DNA from: Brucella tritici
Lineage (GTDB): Bacteria > Pseudomonadota > Alphaproteobacteria > Rhizobiales > Rhizobiaceae
Assembly (NCBI RefSeq): GCF_902825325.1
Contig: NZ_CADEAR010000006.1
Span: forward strand, 1-64,000
Direction of reading: 5' to 3'
DNA length: 64,000 nucleotides
The notes beneath the pieces are model-generated. The model was not told where the DNA came from and ran no database searches. It saw only the letters and a list, made by a program, of their open reading frames with translations. Positions 24,794 to 33,629 of this stretch are shown here, piece by piece (the first letter of the stretch is position 1; each line of letters begins with the position of its first letter). A program made the translations under genes and the position numbers.

Positions 24794-26413
24794 TTAACCC
24801 AGATTGAGTTCCTTGAAGAAGTCATTGCCCTTGTCATCGATGACGATGAAGGCCGGGAAATCTTCCACTTCGATACGCCAGATCGCTTCCATGCCGAGTT
24901 CCGGATATTCGACGACCTCGACCTTCTTGATGCAATCCTGTGCCAGACGGGCAGCCGGACCGCCGATGGAACCCAGATAGAACCCGCCATGCTGACCGCA
25001 GGCTTCGCGCACCTGACGCGAACGGTTGCCCTTGGCGAGCATCACCATGGAGCCACCGAAGGATTGGAATTGGTCCACATAGGAATCCATGCGGCCTGCC
25101 GTAGTAGGTCCGAATGAGCCGGAGGCGTAACCGGCAGGCGTCTTGGCCGGGCCTGCATAATAGATCGGGTGGTTCTTGAAATAATCCGGCATGGCTTCGC
25201 CGTTTTCAAGCCTCTCGCGAATTTTGGCATGGGCCAGATCGCGCGCCACGATGATTGGACCGGAGAGCGACAGGCGCGTCTTGACCGGATGTTTCGACAA
25301 TTCCTTGAGAATGTCCTGCATCGGCTGGTTGAGGTCGATCTTGACCACATGCGACGACAGTTTTTCCTCGTCGATATCCGGCATGTACTTGGCTGGGTTG
25401 GTTTCCAGCTTTTCCAGAAAAATGCCGTCTTTGGTGATCTTGCCCTTGGCCTGACGATCCGCCGAACAGGAAACACCGATGCCGATTGGCAGCGAAGCGC
25501 CATGGCGCGGCAAGCGAATGACTCGGACGTCATGACAGAAATATTTGCCGCCGAACTGGGCGCCGACGCCGAGAGACTGCGTCAGTCTATGGATTTCAGC
25601 TTCCATTTCGAGGTCACGGAAAGCGTGTCCGGTTTCGGAACCCTCGGTCGGCAGGCTGTCCAGATAACGCGTCGAGGCGAGCTTGACCGTCTTCAGGTTC
25701 ATTTCAGCTGAAGTGCCGCCGATGACGATTGCCAGATGGTAAGGCGGGCAGGCGGCTGTGCCGAGGCTCAGGATCTTGTCCTTGAGGAAGTCGATCATGC
25801 GGTCGTGCGTCAGAAGAGAAGGTGTTCCTTGATAGAGGAATGTCTTGTTCGCCGAACCGCCGCCCTTGGCAACGAAAAGGAACTTGTAGGCGTCTTCGCC
25901 TTCTTCATAGATGTCGATCTGCGCAGGCAGATTGTTCTTGGTGTTTTTTTCCTCGAACATAGAAAGCGGCGCCAGCTGCGAATAACGCAGGTTCTTCTTG
26001 TTGTAGGCGTCCAGCACACCGGCGCCCAGCGCATCGGCGTCACCACCTTCGGTCCAGACGCGACGGCCCTTCTTGCCCATGATGATGGCCGTTCCGGTAT
26101 CCTGACACATCGGCAGAACACCGCCAGCGGCAATATTGGCGTTCTTCAGAAGATCGTAGGCGACGAAACGGTCATTGTCCGTTGCTTCGGGGTCTTCGAG
26201 AATATGGGCGAGCTGCTGCAGGTGTCCGGGGCGCAGCAGATGATTGATATCGGCAAAGGCCGCTTCCGAAAGCAGGCGAAGCCCTTCCGGATCGACGGTC
26301 AGGACTTCCTGTCCCTTGAACGTATCGACAGAGACATGATCGGAAGTCAGCTTGCGGTAAGGGGTGTCGTCTTCACCAAGAGGGAAAAGATCGGCGGCGC
26401 TTGCTTCTGCCAT
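24794..26413 (-). CDS. fumA: Fumarate hydratase, class I (Fe-S)
   Basis: Interconverts fumarate and malate in the TCA cycle with an oxygen-sensitive 4Fe-4S cluster. The 539-residue length fits the two-domain class I enzymes. The cluster cysteines are visible in LPMCQDTG (C103), GTAACPPYH and GIGVSCSAD. The C-terminal beta domain carries [15 protein letters not shown]. No class II fumarase is in the window. It is a single-gene unit with its own leader. Confidence 0.95.
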   Translation of the reverse strand: MAEASAADLFPLGEDDTPYRKLTSDHVSVDTFKGQEVLTVDPEGLRLLSEAAFADINHLLRPGHLQQLAHILEDPEATDNDRFVAYDLLKNANIAAGGVLPMCQDTGTAIIMGKKGRRVWTEGGDADALGAGVLDAYNKKNLRYSQLAPLSMFEEKNTKNNLPAQIDIYEEGEDAYKFLFVAKGGGSANKTFLYQGTPSLLTHDRMIDFLKDKILSLGTAACPPYHLAIVIGGTSAEMNLKTVKLASTRYLDSLPTEGSETGHAFRDLEMEAEIHRLTQSLGVGAQFGGKYFCHDVRVIRLPRHGASLPIGIGVSCSADRQAKGKITKDGIFLEKLETNPAKYMPDIDEEKLSSHVVKIDLNQPMQDILKELSKHPVKTRLSLSGPIIVARDLAHAKIRERLENGEAMPDYFKNHPIYYAGPAKTPAGYASGSFGPTTAGRMDSYVDQFQSFGGSMVMLAKGNRSRQVREACGQHGGFYLGSIGGPAARLAQDCIKKVEVVEYPELGMEAIWRIEVEDFPAFIVIDDKGNDFFKELNLG

Positions 26414-26753
26414 CGCGGTACCTCGCTTGCTTGCCAGCTACGCCAGCCGGAGGTCGTCATTGTTTCCGGCTCGCGCGATATGTTGATCGAAGTTCCGAAG
26501 AAGAGCTTAGGAACCATAGTCTGTGGGGCTTTTAGCGCGATGCGGGGTGGATGCCACTGCGTCACATTGTTCATTAAGGCATTCCGGATTTGCCTCCCGA
26601 GAAGATGCCTCAAACAATTGTGATAAACGCAAATCAGAAAATTGCTTCAGGAAACAATAGCGTTAAAAGTTTCTATACGAGATTGGTAAATTCTACGGGT
26701 GAGATTCGGACGGATTCGCTTTTGAGCGAACGCATCAACTTTGGCGGTTTGAA
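26414..26753. other. Divergent promoter region of fumA and the L,D-transpeptidase gene
   Basis: 340 bases without a gene. The part next to the transpeptidase (26600-26750) is AT-richer. No clear operator, RNA gene or small ORF is seen. Confidence 0.4.
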
Positions 26754-28760
26754 ATGCAGTTTTCCAGACACTCGCAGATGGATCAGATGAGCAACGCCGC
26801 GCGCGGACAAAATATCCGCCGCGCAGCCGCGATAGCTCTGGCGGCTTCGGTGTTTCTCCCGATGGCGCAGGCTCAGGCCGCAAATTCGCTGATGGAATTT
26901 TTCCAGCAACGTCGCCAACAGCAGGTGCAACCAGCCCAGCCGGTTCAGCCGCAAGTCGCTCCCCGCGCTCCTGCAGCGCCGAATGCTGTCTCTGCCCCTC
27001 GTGCTGCTGTGCGCAGCCTCCCGCCAGTCCAGCGCGTGACCGTGAAGGGACCGCAGATTTACGACTATAAGCCGGATTCTCTGGTCAATATCGATTTCAG
27101 CGCGCTCGATATGCAGGTAACTGCAGCCACCGAACCCACCACCGTCGACCCGCTGACATCGGGTATGTCGCCGATCCGCCCGCAGCTTCGGGAAGAAACA
27201 CCGGGCGAGCGGGCATTCGATGCGGCGGCGAATTATCTAAAATCCGTCAATGTCAAAGCCGAGAAAGAGATCGCTCAGGCAATCGTCGATTATTACTCAA
27301 GTCAGCGTTCCTTCATGTGGTCGGCCGATGACAAGGTGCTCGACCGCGCCAAGAATGTCGCGGCCTTCTTTGCTCGCGCCGATGAGGACGGGCTCAATCC
27401 CGATGAATATGCAGTCACGATTCCGGCTGACAGCTTCGACACTACTGCGGAAGCTGAACGCCAGCAGAAGCTTGCCGAGTTTGAAATTCGCATGTCTGCC
27501 CGCGCGCTGCGCTATGCCATTGATGCAGGCGAAGGACGTGTCATCGCCGACCGCCTCAGCGGCTTCCACGATCTGCCACGCAACCGCGTCGATCCGAATG
27601 CTGTTCTCGAGAAGCTGGCATCGGAAAACGATCCGGCTGCCTATCTGCATGGTTTCCAGCCGAGCAATGAGCAATATGCAGCATTGAAGCGCGAGTTGGC
27701 GAATACCGAGCCGCCGTCTGCCGAACCAGTCCGCATCTCGCTGAATGGCATCATCAAGCCGGGCGATATCAATGACCAGCTCAGCAAGGTGGTTGCGCTG
27801 ATTTCGAGACACGCGCCCGCCAGCTATCTGGCACAGCACAAGCAAGTGCTGGATGCCCATGCGAGCGGCGACGTCTACGATCCGGAACTGGTTGCAGCCA
27901 TCAAGGACTACCAGAAGCTTTCCGGTGGCACACCCGATGGTATCATTGGCCGCAATACGGTTTCAGCCCTTCAGGGCGAGCAGTCATCCATCAAGCGCGA
28001 CCGCATCCTTTATTCCATGGAACGTCTGCGCTGGCTGCCGCATGATTTTGGCACGCGCTACGTGATGGTCAATCAGCCGGCTTACCGTGCCGAATATTTC
28101 GAGGACGGAAAAGAAAAGCTGGCCATGAATGTGGTTATCGGCTCGCCGACCCATCAGACCTACTTCTTCTACAACAAGGTCCAGACAGTCGTTTTCAATC
28201 CGTCCTGGGGCGTGCCACGTTCGATCATCCTGAACGAGATGCTGCCCAAGGTCATGCGCGATACGAGTTATCTCGACCGCAATGGCTATGAAGTCTACGC
28301 AGACGGCAAGAAGGTTTCGGCAAGCACCGTCAACTGGAGCGCGGTTGCCGCAGGCAAGGCCCATGTCGGTATCCGCCAGAAGCCGAGCCTCGACAACGCA
28401 CTGGGCGAACTCAAGATTCTGTTCCCGAACACGCATGATATCTACATGCATGACACGCCGGCCAAATCCTATTTTAGCCGCGACATGCGCGCCCTCAGCC
28501 ATGGCTGCATCCGTCTGGAGCGTCCACGTGACATGGCGGCGGCTGTTCTTGGAACATCGGTGACGGATCTCGAAAAATATTTCGGAAAGAATGAGCGCGG
28601 CATCAAGGTCAAGGAACCCGTGCCTGTCTTTATTTCCTATTTCACTGCATGGCCGGAAGCGGACGGGAAAGTCCATTACTACGGCGATGTCTACGACCGA
28701 GATTCGGGACTGCAGAAAGCATTCGACAAGACGGCAGGTTCGCGTCTCGCAGCGCTCTGA
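26754..28760 (+). CDS. L,D-transpeptidase of the YcbB type
   Basis: Cross-links peptidoglycan stems or attaches proteins to them in the periplasm. The 668-residue layout: signal peptide (AAAIALAASVFLPMAQAQAA, cleaved near residue 43), a Gln/Pro-rich linker (about 50-90), a scaffold domain, a peptidoglycan-binding repeat (VAAIKDYQKLSGGTPDGIIG), and a YkuD catalytic domain with SHGCIRLERP, catalytic C585. The start is uncertain: ATGs at 26754, 26778 and 26787 are all in frame and none has a strong ribosome binding site. Brucella relies on such enzymes for outer-membrane anchoring, so an envelope role is likely. Confidence 0.88.
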   Translation: MQFSRHSQMDQMSNAARGQNIRRAAAIALAASVFLPMAQAQAANSLMEFFQQRRQQQVQPAQPVQPQVAPRAPAAPNAVSAPRAAVRSLPPVQRVTVKGPQIYDYKPDSLVNIDFSALDMQVTAATEPTTVDPLTSGMSPIRPQLREETPGERAFDAAANYLKSVNVKAEKEIAQAIVDYYSSQRSFMWSADDKVLDRAKNVAAFFARADEDGLNPDEYAVTIPADSFDTTAEAERQQKLAEFEIRMSARALRYAIDAGEGRVIADRLSGFHDLPRNRVDPNAVLEKLASENDPAAYLHGFQPSNEQYAALKRELANTEPPSAEPVRISLNGIIKPGDINDQLSKVVALISRHAPASYLAQHKQVLDAHASGDVYDPELVAAIKDYQKLSGGTPDGIIGRNTVSALQGEQSSIKRDRILYSMERLRWLPHDFGTRYVMVNQPAYRAEYFEDGKEKLAMNVVIGSPTHQTYFFYNKVQTVVFNPSWGVPRSIILNEMLPKVMRDTSYLDRNGYEVYADGKKVSASTVNWSAVAAGKAHVGIRQKPSLDNALGELKILFPNTHDIYMHDTPAKSYFSRDMRALSHGCIRLERPRDMAAAVLGTSVTDLEKYFGKNERGIKVKEPVPVFISYFTAWPEADGKVHYYGDVYDRDSGLQKAFDKTAGSRLAAL

Positions 28761-28782
28761 AGTCTTTTCCACATCGAAACAG

Positions 28783-28820
28783 AACGGCAATCATCGATGG
28801 GTGGTTGCCGTTTTTCTTTT
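28783..28820 (+). terminator. Terminator after the L,D-transpeptidase gene
   Basis: AACGGCAA and TTGCCGTT (8 bp) with a 14-base loop, followed by TTTCTTTTT. Confidence 0.75.
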
Positions 28821-28939
28821 TGGGGCGAGAGCTATCAAGGGAAAGATAGAAATCTCTTTGGAAACAGGCTTGCGAGACGCTTGACTTATGCAGCCGCTGG
28901 CCAGTATATCCGCACCACCTTGATCGAGCTTTGCTCATC

Positions 28940-29014
28940 GGGCGTGTAGCTCAGCGGGAGAGCATTCGCTTCACACGCGAAGGGTCACAGGTTCAATCCC
29001 TGTCACGCCCACCA
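28940..29014 (+). tRNA. tRNA-Val (anticodon CAC)
   Basis: Acceptor GGGCGTG pairs with CACGCCC. The D-arm is AGCTCAGCGGGAGAGC, the anticodon loop TTCACAC gives CAC, and the T-arm contains ACAGGTTCAATCCCTGT. CCA is encoded. It reads GTG valine codons. The following 2 kb lack conserved genes, a possible decayed integration site, but no duplicate of the tRNA 3' end was found. Confidence 0.97.
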
Positions 29015-29319
29015 TTCAACAATCTAAATTCAGCATTATTCCGTATTTATCACATCATTGAACCTGGCAATGATGGGAACGTTTTGCCTCGTCAATTGCG
29101 ACCACGTGTCCATAACGGTTAGCCTATGTTATCTCTGTCCAAGCGCCTGTTCCCACACCGTTTCCACGCATGACCGGTCGGTGCAACGCATCGGCTCTCG
29201 ACACCCTGCAAGCGCTGCCAGTCAGGCAAGGTGAAGGAACATGATGGGCCGAAGTTCGTTTCATTCTTTTTGGAGAGAGGATTCAAGACAATTCCACTAT
29301 TTCAATTCGGAGTAGAGAA
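29015..29319. other. Intergenic stretch after tRNA-Val, nothing recognised
   Basis: About 300 bases with no supported gene and no repeat of the tRNA 3' end. Confidence 0.4.
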
Positions 29320-29598
29320 ATGAAACGCATTATCGTTTTTGCGCTACTGTTTATGGCCCCGAATTTTACTGTTGCTCAGGAGTCGGGCATGCCAACCCAG
29401 TCCGGCACGCAAGAGCCAGAGGTGCCAGGTAATCCACCTCCGGCTCCCAATCAGCCGCCCTCTGACCCAGATGCGGTTCATGTTCCTTTAAATCCTGAGT
29501 CACAGAAGCAGGACCGCATAAAGAAAACAGAGGAGGATGAATGCGCGCCTGGAAAAGATTCGAAAACCTGTGTTGAACGCCAACGCGAGCGAAAATAG
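29320..29598 (+). CDS. Small proline-rich secreted protein (92 aa)
   Basis: The start MKRIIVFALLFMAPNFTVAQ is a clear signal peptide. The mature part is Pro/Gln/Asp-rich (PGNPPPAPNQPPSDPD) and probably disordered, with two cysteines near the C terminus (DECAPGKDSKTC) that could pair. GGAGTAG lies 4-10 bases before the ATG. No recognised domain; function unknown. It is the largest ORF in the gene-poor pocket after tRNA-Val. Confidence 0.65.
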   Translation: MKRIIVFALLFMAPNFTVAQESGMPTQSGTQEPEVPGNPPPAPNQPPSDPDAVHVPLNPESQKQDRIKKTEEDECAPGKDSKTCVERQRERK

Positions 29599-29789
29599 GC
29601 GCCTATTTTGCTGCTTTGGCTACGCGGGTGTTGTCGTTCTTGTATCCGGCCACAGATGCCAAGTCAGTCCAGCGGCAAATCCGCACGGCCTGATTTTCCT
29701 GGCACCATTGAAGTAAAAAGAAGATGCTGAAACAGCCGTTCTAGGGTAATGCTCTACTCGATAGATAGCGGTATGGAAATATTCAAAAA

Positions 29790-29918
29790 ATGGAATGGAT
29801 TCCTGTATTCTTCGTAGCGTTCAAGGTCGTTGTGTTGGGCGCCGCCATGTTCTTCGCCATCAAGTGGCATTACGACGAAGATAAAAAGAAAAAGAAGAAC
29901 GAAGTAAGCGGGGCGTAG
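29790..29918 (+). CDS. Candidate 42-aa single-span membrane protein
   Basis: An ATG-to-TAG frame encodes MEWIPVFFVAFKVVVLGAAM followed by FFAIKWHYDEDKKKKKNEVS and GA. This gives one hydrophobic helix (about 3-24) and a strongly basic cytoplasmic tail, the layout of known small membrane proteins. The ribosome binding site is weak (GGAAAT, 12 bases away). It is too short for routine gene calling. Support is compositional only. Confidence 0.45.
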   Translation: MEWIPVFFVAFKVVVLGAAMFFAIKWHYDEDKKKKKNEVSGA

Positions 29919-29955
29919 GCATCCGCGTTATCGCGCAGCCATTGCCTTATTGTCT

Positions 29956-29985
29956 TAACAAAAACCCCGCCGAAGCGGGGTAACG
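29956..29985 (-). terminator. Rho-independent terminator (minus strand)
   Basis: Read on the minus strand, ACCCCGC-TTCG-GCGGGGT is followed by TTTTG. Its polarity fits the 65-aa gene at 30027-30224 and helps to support it as a real transcript. Confidence 0.8.
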
Positions 29986-30026
29986 ATTGCGATGCGCCTG
30001 CACCAAAAGCTGTTGTAAAGGCGATA

Positions 30027-30224
30027 TCAATTCCAGAACAGGTAACGATCCTGCCAGACAACCCGGCACTGAGTTTCTATTCCGGCAGTGGATCGGTGCG
30101 GGAATTCGTCGTGTAGACGTTCGGCAATCGGATTCAGCGAGAGGGGCTTGGGCATAATCAATTCAGCCCGGTCGGCCTGGGCGCTAATAGCATTCAGCAA
30201 CAGAGCGTCTTCTGATCTCATCAT
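30027..30224 (-). CDS. Small hypothetical protein (65 aa)
   Basis: Starts MMRSEDALLLNAISAQADRA. An AAGGA ribosome binding site lies 6 bases before the first ATG, and a good terminator follows in the right orientation, so the gene is better supported than its size suggests. Soluble, no signal peptide. I do not recognise the family. The plus-strand frame over it is a shadow. Confidence 0.55.
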   Translation of the reverse strand: MMRSEDALLLNAISAQADRAELIMPKPLSLNPIAERLHDEFPHRSTAGIETQCRVVWQDRYLFWN

Positions 30225-30497
30225 AGAGTATCCTTATGGTGATGGGCATAAGCCAATATTGAAAAATGCAAAGCTACAAATGTTCGCAAAGGGAGTGGCT
30301 GAAGGTCTGGCAACAGACGGAACATATCAGCGAACTGGATTTGAGCCTAATCTTGGCAATGCAATACGCCTGAAGGCAAATGAAAATATTTTGAAGCGAA
30401 TTGATAAAAGATGTTTCAGCGTAGCGAAACAGGCCGCGCTGTTATGGATTTGACCGTTGAAGTTGGCCGGTCGTTGCGCACTTTCTTCGTGGCAAAT

Positions 30498-30587
30498 TCA
30501 GGGACGTTCATATCTCCAAAGCATGATGCACGCGGCGATTACCACCGCAGACGTCAGCACGCCTATGACAATAGAGAATAGAACCAT
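30498..30587 (-). CDS. Candidate 29-aa membrane peptide
   Basis: The frame reads MVLFSIVIGVLTSAVVIAAC then IMLWRYERP and a stop: one transmembrane helix with a basic end. AGGGG lies 8 bases before the ATG. Nothing else occupies these bases convincingly. A function cannot be given; very short membrane peptides of this form often bind larger membrane complexes, but that is inference. Confidence 0.4.
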   Translation of the reverse strand: MVLFSIVIGVLTSAVVIAACIMLWRYERP

Positions 30588-31074
30588 TGTATTACCCCTG
30601 CTGCCTTCGTTTTCTTTATTGTGCGGGAGAATGACCGAGGAAAACCACTTCGTCAGGTCCACAATGACGAATCAACATTCCATGCATTTGAATTGACGAG
30701 TCGCGCTTTGCGGCGTTCGCTGTCCGACTGGAAAATATCGGCAATCATCGGCGCTGCGACGTATATTTATTGTTGCTGTTATAAAACCTTCACCGTTGCT
30801 GGATAGGTGAGGGCGTCCGCTTTTTGTGCGGGCTGGACGGGCATAAGGGGCAGAATAGGAAAATATCCGATGTTGTGGATTCGTTGCATGTTGTGACGAT
30901 CAGGGGATTTTATTTGCCAAATTTCTGATTAATGAAGTAAATATAAAATATATATGAAGTAACTCATACATCATATATAAATAATTCACAAAATATACAT
31001 AGAATAAACATTGATCAAATTATCGTGAAGAAATATAGACGATAGCGTCTAACTCATCTACTGGAGACGCATGA
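30588..31074. promoter_or_regulatory. AT-rich leader of the porin gene
   Basis: 487 bases without a supported gene. From about 30910 to 31030 the sequence is extremely AT-rich, with many TA steps, and carries two copies of ATGAAGTAA (30932-30940 and 30954-30962, 22 bases apart). This type of sequence is typical of promoters bound by MucR-like silencers in Brucella, though no binding can be shown from sequence. GGAG sits 9 bases before the porin ATG. Confidence 0.45.
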
Positions 31075-32193
31075 ATGATTATCAGAAAAATTCTTCTCGG
31101 TTCGGCAGCATCGCTCGTAGCGATTTCTGGCGCGCAAGCAGCCGATGCTATCGTGGCGCCCGAGCCAGAAGCCGTTGAATATGTCCGCGTATGCGACGCA
31201 TATGGTGCTGGCTATTTCTACATTCCGGGAACGGAAACCTGCCTGCGTATTCATGGCTATGTTCGCTATGACGCAAGCGGCGGCGACAACAACTACGCTC
31301 GCACCCCGGCCCAGCTGGAGCGCGACACCTGGAACAAGCTGGCCCGCGTCAGCCTGCGTTTCTCGACCGCTTCCGAAACGGATCTCGGAACGCTGAAGAC
31401 CTATAGCGAACTGCGTTACGACTAGACGGGTGACGGCAATGGCAAGGCTGACAACTATAATGGCGGCTCTACCAGCACTTCGCTGCGTTATGCCTATATC
31501 CAGCTCGGCGGCCTGCGCGTTGGTCTTGATGAATCGGCCTTCGTCACCTTCACTGGCTATCTCGGCAACGTCATCAGCGATGACGTGATCCTCGCTGGCG
31601 GTTACCGCACCAACCTCATCAGCTATACCTTCAAGGGCGGAAACGGCTTCTCAGCCATTGTCTCGTTCGAAGAAGGTGGCAATTCCGACTCCAACGTAGA
31701 TGTCACCATCAAGGATTACATGCCGCACGTGGTCGGTGGCCTGAAATACGAGCAGAGCTGGGGCAAGCTCGCCGGTGTCGTCGCCTATGACGCCCGTAAC
31801 GAAGAATGGGCCGGTAAGGTTCGCGGCGATGTCAACATCACCGATCAGTTCTCGGTCTGGCTGCAGGGCGCTTACAAGTCCAACGACGATCATTACGGCA
31901 CGTCGGGCGGTTATCGCGTTCGTATCATTGACTCGTTCTATGGCACCTGGGGCGGTGACTGGGCAGTCTGGGGCGGTGCAGCCTATAAGGCAACCAGCAA
32001 GGCGACCTTCAACGTACAGGCCGCTTATGACGACAGCGAAACCTTCGCTGCAACGGCAAACGTTGCCTATCAGCTGGTTCCCGGCTTCACCATCACGCCT
32101 GAAGTTTCCTACACCAAGTGGCAGGACAAGAACACGAGCATGGACGGCAAAGACGCCTGGCAGGGCAAGATCCGCTTCCAGCGCTCGTTCTAA
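31075..32193 (+). pseudogene. omp2: Omp2-family porin with in-frame amber codon
   Basis: Trimeric general porin of the outer membrane. A signal peptide ([18 protein letters not shown]) is followed by the Brucellaceae porin start [20 protein letters not shown], and the end is the barrel terminus IRFQRSF. The frame stays open over 372 codons except for a single TAG at 31423-31425 (codon 117). Sequence on both sides aligns in the same frame with Omp2a/b-type porins, so this is one substitution, probably from a Tyr (TAC/TAT) or Gln (CAG) codon. Either the gene is inactivated, or the stop is suppressed, or it is a sequencing error. The promoter and terminator look intact. Confidence 0.85.
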
Positions 32194-32275
32194 TATTCTG
32201 GCGGATAGTGCCGGTTTTGGCACACGCATTGTCGTAGAACTATGATGACCTCCAGTCCATGTTTCTAGCGACAGA

Positions 32276-32304
32276 GGCGGCGACCCATCCGGTCGCCGCC
32301 TTTA
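32276..32304 (+). terminator. Rho-independent terminator after the porin gene
   Basis: GGCGGCGACC and GGTCGCCGCC form a 10-bp perfect stem with a 5-base loop, followed by TTTAT. Confidence 0.8.
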
Positions 32305-32441
32305 TGTGTTTTATAGTGAAACACCTGTTTCACGTTCATGCTTCCGCCTGACGAAAACCTGTTCGAACTCTGCCTGTCCGGGCAAGCTTGGCTTGCTGTC
32401 GAGATGCTCATCACTATCTATAGCTTGGGAAGGGAGCGCGG

Positions 32442-33530
32442 ATGACGGTGAAAATGATGAATGCGGATACCTATAGTTCGATGACAGACAAGAAGCCTTT
32501 TTCTGTTCCTGCAAATGAAGTCGAGCGACTTGAAAGCGTCCGCAGCCTCATTTCCGTCTCCAGCCTCGGACTGCCAGAACTGGATACGCTCGTATCGCTT
32601 GTGAAAGAGGTCTTTGGCGTCAGCACGTCTGCTCTCAACATTATCGATGAGGACTGGCAGCGCATCGCGGCCAACGCTGGCGAAAAGGTCAGCAGTTGTC
32701 CGCGCGAACTGACCGCATGCACCTTCGTCGTGGAAAGCGGCAAGTTCTTCGTGATCGAAGATATGGTTGAGAACGATTTCTTCTGTTCGATGCCCTATGT
32801 GACCGGGGAACCTCGTTTCCGTTTCTATGGCGGAGCACCGGTGTCTATCGATGCCGGATTGACGGTCGGCTCGCTATGTATTGTCGATAGCAAGCCACGA
32901 AAAATCTCGGATGCAGAGCGAGCCAAGCTCGAGGACTTCGCCCGCGTTGCCAGCGGGCTGCTACGCCTGCAAAGGGCCAACAAATTTTTAAGCGATGATT
33001 CCACCGCTCTCAAGCGCCTTGCGCTGACCGATCGGTTGACCAAGCTTTATAATCGCGGGGCTCTTACCGAGCTTGCCGTTCCACTGATCGAAAAAGCCTT
33101 AGGAGAGGGAAAGCCGATTGGTGCGCTGCTGATCGATCTCGATCGGTTCAAGGCAGTCAACGACACTTATGGCCACCTGATGGGCGACGCGCTTCTGATT
33201 GAAGCAGCGCAACGTTTGCGTTCTGCCTTGCGAGAAAGCGACATCCCTGTACGTGTGGGCGGTGACGAATTTGCTGTCATTCTTCCTGATGAAGATTGCG
33301 TCGAAATCATTGAGGTGGTGGCAGGAAGGGTCGTTAAAGCTTTCCGTGAACCCTTTGTCATTCACGGCGTCAATCTGGGTATTTCGGCAAGCGTTGGCGC
33401 AGTACTCGCACCCCGCGACGGTTCGACGCCAGAAGCGCTGGCCCGCAATGCGGACGTTGCGCTCTATGAAGCGAAGGGTAAAGGCCGTAATTGTTATAGT
33501 CTTTTCGATACGTCAACGCACAATATATAA
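32442..33530 (+). CDS. GAF-GGDEF diguanylate cyclase
   Basis: Makes the second messenger c-di-GMP from two GTP. The 362-residue protein has an N-terminal GAF sensor domain (about 25-175) and a C-terminal GGDEF domain. The active-site motif GGDEF is intact at 273-277, and the product-inhibition I-site RESD lies at 264-267, exactly five residues ahead, so feedback control is expected. No transmembrane segment, so it should be cytosolic. GGGAG before the ATG supports the chosen start. The ligand of the GAF domain is unknown. Confidence 0.92.
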   Translation: MTVKMMNADTYSSMTDKKPFSVPANEVERLESVRSLISVSSLGLPELDTLVSLVKEVFGVSTSALNIIDEDWQRIAANAGEKVSSCPRELTACTFVVESGKFFVIEDMVENDFFCSMPYVTGEPRFRFYGGAPVSIDAGLTVGSLCIVDSKPRKISDAERAKLEDFARVASGLLRLQRANKFLSDDSTALKRLALTDRLTKLYNRGALTELAVPLIEKALGEGKPIGALLIDLDRFKAVNDTYGHLMGDALLIEAAQRLRSALRESDIPVRVGGDEFAVILPDEDCVEIIEVVAGRVVKAFREPFVIHGVNLGISASVGAVLAPRDGSTPEALARNADVALYEAKGKGRNCYSLFDTSTHNI

Positions 33531-33583
33531 ATAAAACAATATATTAGAGCATACTTCTAGTTTCCGCCCTCATACTGAACACG

Positions 33584-33615
33584 AAAAACCCGCGATGAAA
33601 TCATCGCGGGTTTTT
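33584..33615. terminator. Bidirectional terminator between convergent genes
   Basis: AAAAACCCGCGATGA and TCATCGCGGGTTTTT form a 15-bp perfect stem around AA, with T-runs on both strands. It serves the diguanylate cyclase gene and cgt. Confidence 0.93.
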
Positions 33616-33629
33616 AATAGTTTTACAGT

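Noticed and set aside
28931-29122. 63-codon frame across tRNA-Val
   Set aside because: It reads through the tRNA gene and lacks any coding signal.
30088-30453. 121-codon plus-strand frame
   Set aside because: Its first half is antisense to a 65-aa gene with a ribosome binding site and terminator; the composition is not convincing.
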